Position numbers and translations under genes: made by a program
Shown: positions 50,001-63,575 of the stretch, one piece after another
Position numbering within the stretch: position 1 is the stretch's first letter
How the letters are laid out: every line of letters starts with the position of its first letter
Notes under the pieces: generated by a model
Seen by the model: the letters and a program-made list of their open reading frames with translations, nothing else
What the model was told of the DNA's origin: nothing
Database searches by the model: none
Source: Erythrocercus mccallii
Taxonomy: Eukaryota; Chordata; Aves; Passeriformes; Dicruridae
Reading direction: 5' to 3'
Length of the DNA: 64,000 nt
Assembly (NCBI GenBank): GCA_013397435.1
Contig: VZRG01000780.1
Span: forward strand, 1 to 64,000

Positions 50001-53000
50001 GTGGGAACCACCCCCTGGAGTTGTGAGTATTCACTATGCCTGCAAATTCATCCACAGCTGTTTCATATTAAATACCCAGAAAATGAAGAAAGCATAACTT
50101 GTGGCCACTTTTTGAAAACTGTGGTTTGGATGACCTTCTCAGCACCGTGCAGAGTTTGAAGAGAGATGCAGGGACATAATCCCAGCTCTGGATGCTAATA
50201 CTCAGATTTAGAATGAAAGAGGCAGATCTTGGGGGAGTCAGTATTTTCCTCTGGTTCATACCCTTCATTTGACATAGAACAGCATGGACTGCATGCACTG
50301 AATGTGTCAGAATGCCTGTGAAAATAAGTAGTACATGATCATTGAAATAAAGACTTCATTTTAACATTTTTTATAAAATCAAAATACTCTTTAAAAGCAG
50401 TAGTAGTCCAGGAGCAGCCCATCTTGTTCCTTCTGAGTGCTGGCATTTCCAGTCAGTATGGGCAAAAGGAGCTGTGGTTACAGAACCAAATGTTGGCATA
50501 CCAACTGATCTGGTAATGTAGTTTGGATTATAAAGGTTTAGAAGTCTGAGAGATGAGCCTGGCCATGGATTACTTTATGTAGCCTAAACCTTAGGAAGTG
50601 AAGCAATTATAAAATGAATTAATTTGAAGATTTTTGTCTTTTCTGGGAGGTGGGAGAGTTTAACTTACAGGAGATTTTAATAGAAAAATAATACCAAGAC
50701 TTACTCTAAAGCTCACTTTAGGCTCAGTGAGAAGAGCAAGCAGCTGTTGATTGACAGTGGGGACAGGTAAAAACTGTGACTGTTATTACCTGTAGTAGTG
50801 GTCTCATGGGGTTAAATTTGATGGTAAATTACTTAATTACTTAAAAAACTTAATGGAACTAGAATGGCTTGTCCAGAGGAACCTGTGTATGTATACACAG
50901 CATCCATGTGCACATTGAGTTGAAGGCAATGTCAGGAAAGTGCCTATAAATATGATCCAGAGAAGCAAAGCCTGAGACCTGAGGCACTGAGACAGGAAAA
51001 CTTCTATATTTGTTTATTCTATGGCTGGCAAAGCAAAATTACGGTTTTTTTCTCCTCCTTTTCTTTTGTTAAATAAAATTGCAAAGCAGATGTCCCATTT
51101 TTCTTCTTCTTTTCCCCTGTCCTCCCTCTTTTGTTAAGTAAGACTGACTTTTATTTGAATGCTTCATAATTATTTGACCAGAGAAACAGCAATGATACAG
51201 GCTTCAGGCCTGAAACAGTCTTGCAAATGCCTTGGAAAAAAATCACCTGAAAGCCATAGGGGAAGCAGAGATCTCAACAGATAAACCTCTGAATTAAAGT
51301 CATATGTTTTTTCTGTTATTCTGATTATTTCTGGTCATTTTTGTTTTTGTCTGGTTTTGTCTGGTCATTTTGTTTCTATTTATACCTTTTTCCCTCCCTT
51401 CTTTAAGGAAGTGCACAACAATATTCATGGAAATTTGTTATCAAAACAATAAAATTTGGTTTGAATTTACATTCTGCTTCAACTTCATGACTTTTAAGAA
51501 ACTGTGTAAAGTATGTAAATTTAAATTAAGTAGCATAGTTTCTAGAAGATGTAGAAGATAATAATTTTATTAGACCTGTTGAGATTATTAGGTATGTTTA
51601 GACAATAAAAGCTAATTTTAGATCTTTGTGAGTTAGTATGGTTTCACTGGCAACTTGACTACTCAAAGCTTGATCTTTATTGCTATTAGAATGAAGGTTT
51701 GAGAAATCAAGAAGTCAGAATTGCAACTGGAAAATTTGGAAGGGAAAAAAGGGACAAATACATCATTTACACAAATAAGAAAAAGTCACTATGGCAAATA
51801 ATTATAATGATTAGGCTGTGAAACATGACAAAGGGATGTGGTGCTCACCATCACATCATGGGCATTGCCTTGTTTACTGTAGGTTATTACATACAGACTA
51901 AAAGGAGATGGAACAGAACTTTCAGTAGCAAAATGTATCCTTTAGATCCTATACACAGTACAGAGGTCTTCTCTTCATTGGCACCACTATTAAAAGGTTG
52001 GTGAGATGATCTGTGATCCTTTTTGAAGAGTAGCATTTGTTTATGCAAACAGAAGAGATTACTTCTGTGTTTTTTCAATGTTGATTTCCATTGAAGAAGC
52101 ACCAGGTAATGGCTCCATTAACAAAAGCTAAAATGTGCAGGAGAATGTCCAGGACACTTTTTCTTTGGTTTGCTCTGTGTAGAAACAGACTTGTATGGTA
52201 CTATGTAAAGATGGAGAATTAGTATTTACTTAAAAGAAAGATGTCTAATGCTGAGTTTGCACAAATTTTAACTAGGTAGAAGATAAACCTTACTTTTATT
52301 TTGCCTTTTATGCAGCAAATAAATTATTTTTGTAAATTATTTTCCTTGGATAATCCCCAGCAGACACTGGTGAAATGATTTGAAGAAAAACAGAGCAAGA
52401 CTGAGCTTTCATCTTTCTTCTGGGAGTACCCAAGCAGTACTCATGAGGGATATGGACAAATTGGCAGAGCAAGAGATAGTGGGAAACCTAAGCATAAAGG
52501 AATATGAAAGATATGGCAGGAGAGAGAGAATTTTTAAGTGGAATGCAAAATTATGCAGAAAACATGTGAGTTACATTCTGTCAAAGCTGAAAATTACTCA
52601 TCCCTTTCAAATGCAAATGTCGTAAAGATGTCTTCTATCTGAAAAGGTAAGAGTGCTCACTTACTAATGACACATAATATCAAACATATTTTAATTCAGT
52701 CTATTTGGAGTCTGCTAGTCAGGAAATTGATCTAGGCAGCAACAAAAGTCATTGGAGGTATTTACAGAGGTTTCAAAAATAGGCTATACATTTTTACCAG
52801 AAGTCTGTATCCGAGAAGGTGGAAGCTAGAATTAACTTCAATTTCCTTGGTGACAGTAATGGCTGAATGAAAGTTTTCCTATAGTGTGGTAAAGCTGGTT
52901 CTGTGGGGCAGCCTTGCAAAAAGTTTTTCCTTTTCCTTTAAAAGTGCTCAAGATTTTAAATGAAGTTCTACTGCAATTTCTTATATTGAAATATTAAGTG

Positions 53001-55100
53001 AGGTGTTTGGGAGTTTGCAAATAAAAGTATTGACTTACACTTGATGATGAGGGGGTAAATTGGGGTAACAATATAATTAAAAGATAATTTACAAAAAATG
53101 AAAGTTTAAAAATTCAGTGTCTGACTTTAATTGTAATATTCTTCAATGAATCATAAGTTTAATTCTCTCTGGCTAGAAAATTATTAGACCCCTCAAGTTT
53201 CTGTTGGGATACGTTCAGCAAGGTGTCTAAATAGCTAGTCTACAGAATAGTTTGCAATTGTCAAAATGTTCAAGTGAGCCATAAATAGCCAGAAATAAAG
53301 TAAAACAGCTTGCTGCCTCCACAAAGTTGTATTATTTTTCCCTATGGTACTTCATGCATATTAGGAGATTGTTTGTTATAATAGGGTCTCTGTTCCTCAT
53401 CAGTCAAAAATAATGGGAAGAATTGGGTTGAAGACTGCGCTGTGCAAACATGTCCCTGCCATGTCACAGCTGCACTGCTTCCACTGAGCCAGCCCTCCAC
53501 CTCCATCCTCTGCTGTTGCCTCCAGCGTGGATGTCCGCAGCTTTGTCAGAACTCATGCTGGCAAACAGACACATTCATGTCAGGCTTTCCCATGATCTTT
53601 CTTCTCAAAGGTTTCATCAAGTGTGCCGAAATTGCTCTGAGTTGACAAAATTTCAATGGCTTAAAATACTGTTGTCAGTTGTAAGAGATCAGTCCTAAGA
53701 ATGTGTGGATCTTGTCCTCTGTAATAGATTTTCTTAGGATAAAAACAATCATAACAGATTTTGGTATTACCACATAGGTATCTGCTACTGCATCCATTTT
53801 CCAAGGAACCACAGGCCAGACGGAGCAGTGGGGGAACAGGGCACTTTCTCAGGAGAAGTGACTTGCTGCCCAGCATTATTCCTCTCAGTCTGCCTGGCTC
53901 CCACTGGCCACAAATCCTCCAGCTCAGAAATTCTTAAGTCTGATCGAAAGCCTGCTAAGGTCATAGGTAGTCCATTTGCTTTGAGGGCCAGAATGATAGC
54001 TGTTAGCACATTAACAATAGTTTTGTGCACTTATAATTATCACATATTTTGCTAAGTATATTACAGAGGCAGATTATCAACTTCTGGATCTATAACCAAG
54101 ACAAGTTCATTGGTAATAACACCATGACAAATTTATTTTCTTTTACACTTTTGAGGGGCTCCTAATATTTGTCTACTGTGCAGTAAGTCAGTGTCACAGT
54201 ACACGTGTATGGGTTATAGAGACAACTCAGACTGCCTCCCTCAGTGAGACTGAGTCATGAAAGAAAAGGTCCCTTTCAGATCTTGCAGTAATCATTGGTT
54301 ATTTAACATGATTCTATATTTTGTTTTATAACAAAAGTGGTCTTTAATAGCTTTAAGTGAAGGTGATATCTGTTTGTGTATGGAAAGGTATGGAAAACCA
54401 TTTGTCACACTGTGACTAATACTGAGGGAAGCTGTTTTTGTTACTGTGTTTGAAGAGGATTATGCAGTAAAATTCTTTGATTTTAGCAATCAGGAAATTT
54501 TAAAAGAAGCCGTCTAATCATGGCAGCTCTGCGTCTCTCTGGAGTTATGATATTCAATGGTAAAACCGGCGTTGCTATGGCAATTAAGTATTTTTCAACA
54601 TTTTGGGTTTTTTCCTATTTCTTCAGTTATTAATAATTTTCCTGAAACAGTGGAAAAATACTGGTATGTTAAAATATCACTTGTTCCTCATAAATAGACT
54701 ATTTAGAGTATAATTTTTGCTTTTTAAAAGTCTGTGTCAAATATCCCACTGACTTATGGAAATATGGCTTGACCTTAAATATTTCAATTTCTGTATGATT
54801 TCTAGCATATGCTTTCTAGTCAGAAATATTGAAAATGCCATGGTTTCAGACACACTAATTCCACCAGGGCTTTTGCGGGCACCGTGTTTGTGACAGCACA
54901 GTTCAGCTAACGTGGGAAGCCCCAAGGCCCATTTCACACTTCCTGCCAATGTGATGTCTTTTGAGGCACTGCAGCACCCAAGCATGGTCATTCTCAGCAC
55001 ACAGTGCCAAAAGGCTATGAAACCAGAGCTTCTTGTATTATCTGTGTATTGTGTGTCTTGTCTTGAACAAGACAACTTTGTAAGAAGGAAAAAATAAGAG
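47000..55100. other. Gene desert, no element recognised
   Basis: No exon, CpG cluster or repeat family was recognised in these 8 kb. Short duplications such as TTTTTAATGAAG twice near 49965-49990 are replication-slippage scale. Open frames are short and without motifs. Confidence 0.45.
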
Positions 55101-55103
55101 ATT

Positions 55104-55340
55104 ATCATAGAATCACAGAATCATAGAAGAGCATGTTTGAAGGGACCTCAAGAGTTGTCTGGTCCAACAGAACTGGTTGTTCTTGTTGAAAGCACAGTCT
55201 AGACAAGATGGCCCAGAACTGTGTCACCTGAATCTTAAAAGTGTCCAGTGTTGGGGACAATGTTGATGCCCCATCACTTCCCTGCAAGACTGTTTCAATG
55301 GCTTGTTGGTCTCATTTTAACAGGCAAAAGAATGCCATAG
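55104..55340 (-). mobile_element. CR1 LINE 3' end with tail repeat
   Basis: ATCATAGAATCACAGAATCA followed by TAGAAGAGCATG is the reverse complement of the CR1 tail octamer repeat. AGGGACCTCAAGAGTTGTCT and GGTCCAACAGAACTGG follow. It is 5'-truncated to the right, with an uncertain end. Confidence 0.85.
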
Positions 55341-57520
55341 TGTGCAGCTTTCACCAGTGACATTTACCCCCAAGCCACCTCTGCCTCAGGATGCCTTTCC
55401 CCCATAACTGACTGGCAGGATGCAATGGAGATATTCCTCTACATGGAGATCCTGGAGGCAACTCCCAGACTGGAGCTGAAGGCTATGTCAACCATCTCTG
55501 CAGCACCTAAAGCAAATGTCTCTGCTCCTGGGGGAGATCAGAGACACCACAGAAGCTGCCAGGACACCACCAGGCAGCTCAAAACAAAAGTCACAGTAGA
55601 AAGGTACTGGATGAGGAGACTCCTGCCTGTGCTTAGCTCAGACTGTTCTTTTGCATATCCACCTTTTCAGTGGACACAACCTTTACCATGTGTCTCAATC
55701 CTGTGAAAAGACAAACTGGGCTGTTTTCCATCTCGTTGAGAACATTTAAGTGATTAAAAGTATCTTCAGTTTCCTCTTTACTTGGCAACTACCCTGATAG
55801 CTAAGGTATTGCATAAACAGTGATCAGTCACTGCCGCCACTGCCATTAACAGCAGTTGCTGTTGCCATTTCATTAAATTAAGTGTGTATGCAGTATGTGC
55901 AGATCAGGCCTCCAGATGGGTCTCCTAAGAGACATGCCTATTTTGTGAATCTTAGGATGGAGATGGAATCTTAGATTGGAGATGGGATTATATCATATGT
56001 TCAGGTCAAGTAAGAAAATAGTATCTCTGGCCATTTGTGTCAACGCAGAATTTAGCACCCTAGTAAATTTTCTTTGGATAACGCTTAGGTACAGACAGAC
56101 TTTCAGTCATCAAAGGAGGGGGTCAGGATTTTTTCTTTTTGAATCGCTGTCTTGAACCTTCGTATCTTCTGTTCAGCAGTGCTTTAGATGCCCATATGTG
56201 TTTTTTAGAACTTGTCCTTAAGGAATTAGGAGACTAATTGTCATCTCTGTTCTGCCAAATATGTAGGGTCTATGTCCTGTATACAATACTGGAATCTTTA
56301 TGAGACTTCTGCAGTAAGATGAGACCAGTATAGACAAAGATTTCGTCTTATTTCTACTAATTGGAAATTCTATCTCTTTATTAAGAGCTCAGGGGAAAAA
56401 ACAAATTGTTTGGTGCAAGATCATTCCTCAAGTTGAAAGAAGCCTTTTCTCCTTTTCTCTAATGGAGTCACAAGATCTGGAGCACATCAGCCTTGAAGAG
56501 ACTTCAGCCCAACTTGATCTTTACAGGCTGTTTTGTTTAACCAAAACCAAAAATTATTCCTTGACACACTATTCATTCTAATCTTGCATTTTCAGTGCCC
56601 TGATTTTTAACACAGGATTTGTGCAGTAATCTGATATTACTTTTTTCTGAAATCATGTGTACAGGTAACTTGGGCAAGTACCAGCATGGGTCTTCTCAGC
56701 TTCTCCTCTCTTCTTCCTTCTTCAGAATAGTAGTTTACATTACTTTGATGCAATGTGTTTTACAGTATATCTCTTTGTTAGCTTACTCAACTCTACATCT
56801 TTACTTACCTACAACTTGAAGGTAATTAACTATAGCCTTCAAGATTCTGTCTCCCAAATGATCACACTTAGTTCAGCTTGTAACAAGAAAAGCATAAACA
56901 AGCATGTTTTCCCTGAAATGCTGCAGGAAAAGCTGGCCTCAGAGCTCAAAACAAGGAGCCGGCCCCAGTATATTGCTGGATCTGTACCCAGTGCTTTGGA
57001 TTGTCCCCTCAGATGATTGATGAAAAGTGTGGTAACCAAATGTTTCTATGGCAAACAGCTAAGTCAGCAAATGACAGCTTCAGAGAAAAGAACATCTCAT
57101 TGTCTGATCCATGAGTATATGCCAGTGATGCAGACTGACTGGCTCAGAGTTCAGGAAGTTCTTGCATTTTTCTGTTCTGGCCTCAATGATTTCCTTCCTT
57201 GTCTAGGAAAGTATGTCTATCTGGTCTGTAATGGTATTGATTACAGTTGTTGCTCACAGGCATCACCACTTTAGGTGGGATGAAACCAGTACAAGAAATG
57301 TAGCCAAAGAATTTGCCAACAGTACCTGGTCAACAGTCATTGTTGTCTTGTTTGTCTTCAGCATTTTCAGTGAAGTCATTTATCTCCAGATATACTTATT
57401 ACAAACCAAAAAATCAGCAAACCCCACAAAGATTAGTATGCATTTTCATGGGTTATCTGAAACTGAAAATATTTCATGTGCTTGATTAATATTCATTTGT
57501 GGTCTTTTGAACTAGGCAGG

Positions 57521-57561
57521 CTGAAGTGGTCAGACACTAGTGATAACACTGACCACTTCAG
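57521..57561. repeat. Perfect 13-bp inverted repeat
   Basis: CTGAAGTGGTCAG (57521-57533) and its exact complement CTGACCACTTCAG (57549-57561) are separated by 15 nt. No transposon ends or target duplications are visible. Confidence 0.8.
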
Positions 57562-57695
57562 GTAACAGAGGTCAGTTCCTGCCAAGACCTTTCTCTGGAA
57601 GCCTTCACTGCAAGCAGTTAAGGTTTGCAAGAATGAAGCGATGCATATAGCATGTAACAGTGAACAAAAGATCTAGAAGGAAGGATCTGGTTCCT

Positions 57696-57725
57696 TGTCA
57701 AGTAACTACAAGAAGTTACTTGACA
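57696..57725. repeat. Perfect 12-bp inverted repeat
   Basis: TGTCAAGTAACT (57696-57707) and AGTTACTTGACA (57714-57725) are exact complements with a 6-nt spacer. It lies 135 bp from another perfect hairpin. Confidence 0.8.
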
Positions 57726-59845
57726 GGAGCTCCTGGAGATTTTTACCAAAGTAAATTGTAATTCTCAAGGTAGTTTCCTGAGCTGTGATAAGGATGTGAT
57801 AAGGTGATTTCTGAACGAGAAAGATTTGCCCAAACCCTGAACTGGCAGTAATATTTTCTTGAAATTTCAGTTTCTTGAGCAAGCGTGACTCAGAGTTTTG
57901 ACAAATATTTCTCCTTCAGGAGGAGTGTGAAGAGTGCACACTCATTCAGAGTTCCAGAATCTCGAAATAACTCAGGTAGTTAGATGTCTATCTCTGCAGG
58001 ATGGCTTTGCCACAATGACCATGGCTTAGCACCACTTGGCAGGTTGTAACAAGGTCATTTTTTGGTAGTATTCCTGAAAGCAATCAAATTTCAGTAAGCA
58101 GAAGGAATCCATTGCCCCTCAGGCAGGTATGCCCAGTTTCCCCAGCCCAATAAACATTTTGGGAATTCTAGAACTCTTCTGAACACTATAGCTTGACATT
58201 TGACCTTGGTCAGCTTTTGATCAAGGAGTAAATTTTTATTTCCACAGTAGTTCAGCAACTTTCACTCAAGGTCTTTGATCTTTACAGATAAGGTCCTGCT
58301 TTCATACCACAGCTGTTCACTTACCATTCATGTGACGTTTAGGGACCCTTACTCAGATTAGTAATGTCTGATCGATGGGCAAAGATTGAGATGAGCCAGA
58401 ACAGGCTTGCAGGAATTTCCTGATGAAGAATGACAACAGGCCTAGTGTGACTGTTAAACATAACTGAATGTCCAATGACTCATTTGAGCATCATTTGCAA
58501 GTACATATACTGGAAGAGATGTGTCATTGTGGCAAGACTAAACCACTCACAACATAGGTTTTCACAGAAATATTTTTAATGAAAAATGCTACATGTAAGA
58601 TTCATCATTGTAGATGCTTCCATGTACGATGCAGGGAGCAGATTGCTGTGGACAAATTGGACATTTTCACTGTGATCTGGTGACAATGTCTATTATTTAA
58701 TAATGGCATCATATAATAACATAATCCTTAGCACTTAGCTTAGTGAGACTTTGACAAATCTCTTGCTGCTCTGGGTGGTGCTCTGTTTCAAACCTGCTGC
58801 AACTGTGTCAGACTAACAATTTAGGAGGAGTATTTAAGAAGGAGATAAAATATTTATCAAACTTTCTAACAAACTATTAGGTATCCTCTTTGCTTCTTCA
58901 GATATTTCTTTTAAGGCCTGTATAATATTTTGAGCTTCTGGGTCAATGGCAGAGAGCTACTCAGATCCTTTTCTAGCTTATTTTTTCAGTTTTGATGCTC
59001 ACCCAAACCTCTTAGATTTGATTTTCCATTTGCTTCAAATAGAAGCAGCATGAAAAATAAATGGTTCTGGGGTTGTACCTCTATAAGCAGAAACAATGGA
59101 GGCTAGGACCCTACTTTTAACTCAACTCTTTCATTGATAATGTAAAACATTGATAGTGTAAAACTCTACTGTTAGCAGAGCTTCCACTATTGCCCCATGC
59201 TAATACCATACAACAGGTTTATTGTATTAAAGACACCTTCTATAGAGCTGCTTGAGGTAGTGTGTCTTTATTCAGGAGCTCCTTCTTGGAAGAGGAGAGG
59301 ATTGTTGCAAACAGGGGAAGGGATGGTCTGTAATTTATTCATCTATTTCAAATGAAAACAAAATCTTTGTAAATAACCTCAAAAGAAAAGGAGGGACTCC
59401 ACTTAATAAATTAACCAACTCTATTTATACTTCATTTAAAACAGATACACTGAACATGCTGGTGGTGTTACACAATACTTAGCTTGTATAGTCCGAACAT
59501 TGTGTAGATCTTGTGTGAGGCTCTGGCATTTCCTTTCTAATGATTTTTAATATCTTCCAGTTCATGCTGCTGGAGCATTTAAAAACTCCTGCACCTGATA
59601 TTTATTATTATTTATTTCACTTCAGCATTATCAAAAAGGACAAGTTGCTTATTGCGTCTCTTCAGTATATGAGTGTATCTTTAACAGCGAAATTTGGTGG
59701 ATGCTCAGGGATGCTCAGGGATTACTCTTTCCTGGAACAAGGAGTTGCAGGGTGCAGCTGAGTGTTACTTACGATGAGAACTAGGAAAGGTTCTTGGGAT
59801 AGCTGCCCCACTGCCACAGGACTAACTGAGAAGGAGCAAGCCAAA

Positions 59846-59915
59846 CCACAGAATCACAGAATGGTTGGGGTGGGAAGGGATCTCTGGAGACCAGGGTCAC
59901 CTAGAGCAGGTAAAT
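59846..59915 (-). mobile_element. CR1 LINE 3' tip
   Basis: ACCACAGAATCACAGAATGG then TTGGGGTGGGAAGGGATCTC is the terminal part of a CR1 in reverse complement. Only about 70 bp remain, an extreme 5' truncation. Confidence 0.85.
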
Positions 59916-60975
59916 GGATGTCTGGCTGCTTAGGCCTCAAGTCCTGTGGAAATGCAAAAAAACAGGCAAACTTTGGGCTTTCAAATCTCCCAGACACTTT
60001 CCTGACCAGAAATACTCAGACAAATGAAGATTATTAATAATATAAATAATATTGTGTGAATTACAGAACCTGCTCTTTTTTTCACTTGAGGGCCTGATGT
60101 GCTAGAGTAACAGCCACTCAGCAATCACCAATTTAGGCTGTTTAAAGCTCAGTCTTTCTGAATAATTACTATAGCCAATGCATCAGACATCGTTTTGGCT
60201 CATGCTACCTTACCTGGCCAGCCACATTATTCTGGGTAAAGTCCGCTGTATAATGCATTGCCTCTGAAGTGTAGAAACATCAGATGGTGGGAAAAAATGA
60301 GTAGAATAGTTTCTGATTAGCTAAAACCTCAGGTTTAAATCATGTCACACCAAGTAATGAGAGGTGAAAGAGTTGCTGTATCAGAATTACTGATTTTCAT
60401 GGCTGGTAATGTTTCATATACACTGTTCAACTTCTGGAAGGAACAATTGCAAGTAAAGTTAGATAGACTTCCACTAAATTGTATTTCCAACCCAGGTTTG
60501 AGATCTGAGCTGAAAATTATGGACAGTCTGAATTGTTTTTCTCTTTAAAAGTCTCTAAATATTTTTATTTACATATACACTCTGTATCGCTAAGCCAGTC
60601 TCAAAGAAACATTGAATTTCATATCAAAAACTGAGAACAGTGATCTGGAGTTGCTTCTGTGTCTTGAGCTGATTGTGACTTACTGTAATTCCTGAAAGGC
60701 TAAGGCCTACAGGCATGATTTATTTCTAATGGTGACACTATATGTCACATCAATACATATAAACAGACATGAAGAATTAATAAATTGTAGACCAAAAAAC
60801 GATTTAACAATTCTGTGTTATGAGAGAAAGAGCTCCCTGGATTGTGACAGGCAAGGAAGGGTCAGAAAACCCCAGTTGTGTTTCATGCAACAGGACTACT
60901 TGTGAGTAGGTCTAAGAAGTAAAAATACATTGAGCTGTTGAAGTTGACTCAGCCATCAGCTAAATCAGAAAAGAA

Positions 60976-61000
60976 ATAGATAGATAGATAGATAGATGAT

Positions 61001-61050
<50 letters not shown>
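60976..61050. repeat. (GATA)n microsatellite, interrupted
   Basis: About 75 bp of GATA units carry one GATGATAGAAA interruption. The second, 43-bp half is uninterrupted, so length polymorphism is expected. Confidence 0.92.
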
Positions 61051-62389
61051 TAAGTAAAAATTAAACCTGTTAATTGAAATACACGAGGGAAAATTGGCCA
61101 GTACAGGCCAAGTTTGTGAACAAGAACATTGAACTGGGACTACCTCTTCCAAGGTAGCTTCTCTTAGCTATATAAAAGTTGTGCTGTGAAGATTTTCTGG
61201 CTTTGTGAAAGGGGACATCCAGTGCTTAGCTTGTCACACTCTCTTTTTTCTTCTTCTATCACTTCCAGAGGTATTGTGTTTGTCCTCTGGAAATCTTCCT
61301 TCTCCTGTAAGATATTAGGCAGCACACTTTTCTTAGTGCCTGATAAAGAGCTGAAACAAGCTATTTCAGACTAAGGTATTTTTAGTGCCTCACCAGTCCC
61401 TCCTTTAATAGGCTTTTATGGCTCAGCATGAATTCCCTGCAGGTAGATATTGAAAGCCTAATCCAAAATTGCATAAAGACAACTAAAAGAAGTAACATAA
61501 TATTTGCAAGCAGATCTACATTTCCTTTGTCCTGAAAGAATGTGATCATAGGCCTAAGCTAAAAATACATTTGTTCAATATGCTTATCTTAGCCCTTTGA
61601 GAGGAAAAAGAAAGTAACAAAAAACATAAAGATAGGTATAAAAGAGTGGAAACAAGAAATATGGGGTATTAGAGCTCTTGCTACCTAGTATAAAGTATAG
61701 CAGAAGGATGTCAGGCTCTGCTAAATACATCTCCATTGCTAGATAGTTTATGAATGACCATTTCTTTTCAGGCAGCAAATATAATGATTCTAATGCATTA
61801 GTCTTAATTTTTGTCTTGGGCCGCATTTTGGTAGTTAATAGCATCAGGAAAAAATTCACCTTAAATCTTGAAATGTCCAGGTGCAGCTGATCTAATTTAA
61901 ACAGGAACTACACGACCAGACACATAGTCATCTCCTTTTTCTTCAGCAAACAACTGTTTCACAGACTGCTACCAGCTGTGTGATAACTCTTCCAGAACAT
62001 ATCAGGTTCCTAAGGAAAAGTGTTCACCCCAGCTTTTAAACTCATCAAGCTGTGGCACCTTCACTAGTAAGAGAGCACAGGCGGTTGCAAATCCCTGCTT
62101 CAAGAGACCTTACACACCCCACCGCCCACATTTGTTTCTTGGCCACAGAAGAGCTGGTGGGTTCTGGCACAGTGATGCTCCCTGAAACTAATCAAAGCTC
62201 ATCTTTCCCTTAAAAGTACATGTGTTAAGCCTGTCACTCAGTCTCAGTGTATTTAACCCCTCAGGTATGGGGGTGGTTAAGAGCTTCCTTATGAAATTAA
62301 TTTCCATTGAGAAATGACAGTTTGTTGGAAAATAATTCCTCAAGCCAACTCTTCTGCCATTTAACCTTCTCTTTGATTTTATTCAAAGT

Positions 62390-63150
62390 CTCTGCTTGTT
62401 TCTGGTGACCTGGAGGTAGGCTAGGGTTTCCAAGTCCCCCAGCTGGTGGCTGCAGGGAAAAGGTAATTGGTGTCTGAGAAATACATAACTCAAGTTATCA
62501 CCGGAGCTGGGGTTCCTGGGCTCTCTTGGCTGGCTGGCCTTCCTGGTGGCAGCAGCCTCTTGGTCACCAGGAGATGTAGATGCTGGTTAGCTGGGTATCT
62601 GCTGCCCAGGGTCTCCATATCAGCCCAGTGAATGAGAGAGCAGTGGTCCCTCAGTCGGTCTCTCTTGGTAGTCAGCAGGTTTCAGGGTTTCTCCTTCGTG
62701 TTCTCTGCCCATCCCTCTCTGCAGAGCAGGCTTTCAGCTCTTTAGGAGCCTGCCTACACAGCGGGCAGCCAGAGGAGCTGGGCAGCCCAGGAAACAAGCT
62801 GAAAAAATGCCTACATCCTTCCAAGGCTTTTCCCTCCCACAAAAATGTTCTGATTGCTAGCTTTTGTGTCCCAGCCCAGCACAGCTTTGCTTTTCTTTCA
62901 AAAACAAAGCAATTTGGAACAAAAGACAGTCTTCTGACCAGATCTGTTTATTTTATTTCCCTGTTTGGGCCATACCTGGATACTCACCAGGATACCCTGA
63001 CTGGGGAGCCAGAAGCAATAGGCTCTCATGGAAACTAAGGCCGAGATTTCCATCTCTGGATGGAAAGCCAACCCACTGAGCACTAAAATAACCTCTGGAT
63101 CACAGTGAAAGCTTGGACTAGTCACTCTATGGTTCTGCATGAAAGGAGAA
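62390..63150. other. Unexplained GC-richer stretch with a 152-codon open frame
   Basis: This block is more GC-rich than its surroundings and carries an ATG-initiated open frame on the plus strand (62580-63038). The frame has no recognised motif and no signal peptide that I would defend. On the minus strand, GGAAATAAAATAAACAG near 62955 resembles a poly(A) region, so an LTR origin is possible, but no ends were found. It could also be unmarked non-coding sequence. Confidence 0.3.
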
Positions 63151-63479
63151 GGCTAAGCTGGGCAATACTTGAGGTGTAGCATAAAGCTGTTTTGGCCACA
63201 CTCTTTTTTAGCTAATCTAATGATGTTTGGAACAGATAATTACTTCAGCTATTGTTATGAGAAGAGGTACTTCATGCTCTTAAACTCAGAGAGGAAGGGA
63301 GAGAATGAGATACAATGAGACACTTAAATAACAGCACTTTAACTGGTTATTGTCAGTATGCAGGCAGAACATGTGTAAGTGGAGCTCACTGATAATACTC
63401 AGCAACAGTAGCAGTTCAGAAAGCATCTAACAAACTTTAGACCCATATAAAAGTCACACTAACACTGTAGAATTTTGGA

Positions 63480-63575
63480 ATTTGGGTTCTTTCATTTTTC
63501 TTTCTTTCATTTTGTTTGCTTTTTTGTTTTTGGTTTGTATTGTGGTTTGTTTGGGTTGGGTTTTTTTTAATCGTT
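63480..63575. repeat. T/G-rich low-complexity stretch
   Basis: Runs of TTTCTTTCATTTT and TTTGGTTTGTATTGTGG form a T/G-rich tract. It may be a degraded retroposon tail on the minus strand, but no body is recognisable. Confidence 0.55.

Larger units (their letters stand above)
55350..59845. other. Gene desert, no gene recognised
   Basis: Apart from the two hairpins near 57.6 kb, I saw no repeat family, exon or CpG cluster here. A short tandem duplication (ATGCTCAGGG twice) lies near 59700. Confidence 0.45.

Noticed and set aside
60949..61152. A 67-codon frame rich in Ile-Tyr-Leu-Ser repeats
   Set aside because: It is the translation of the GATA microsatellite.
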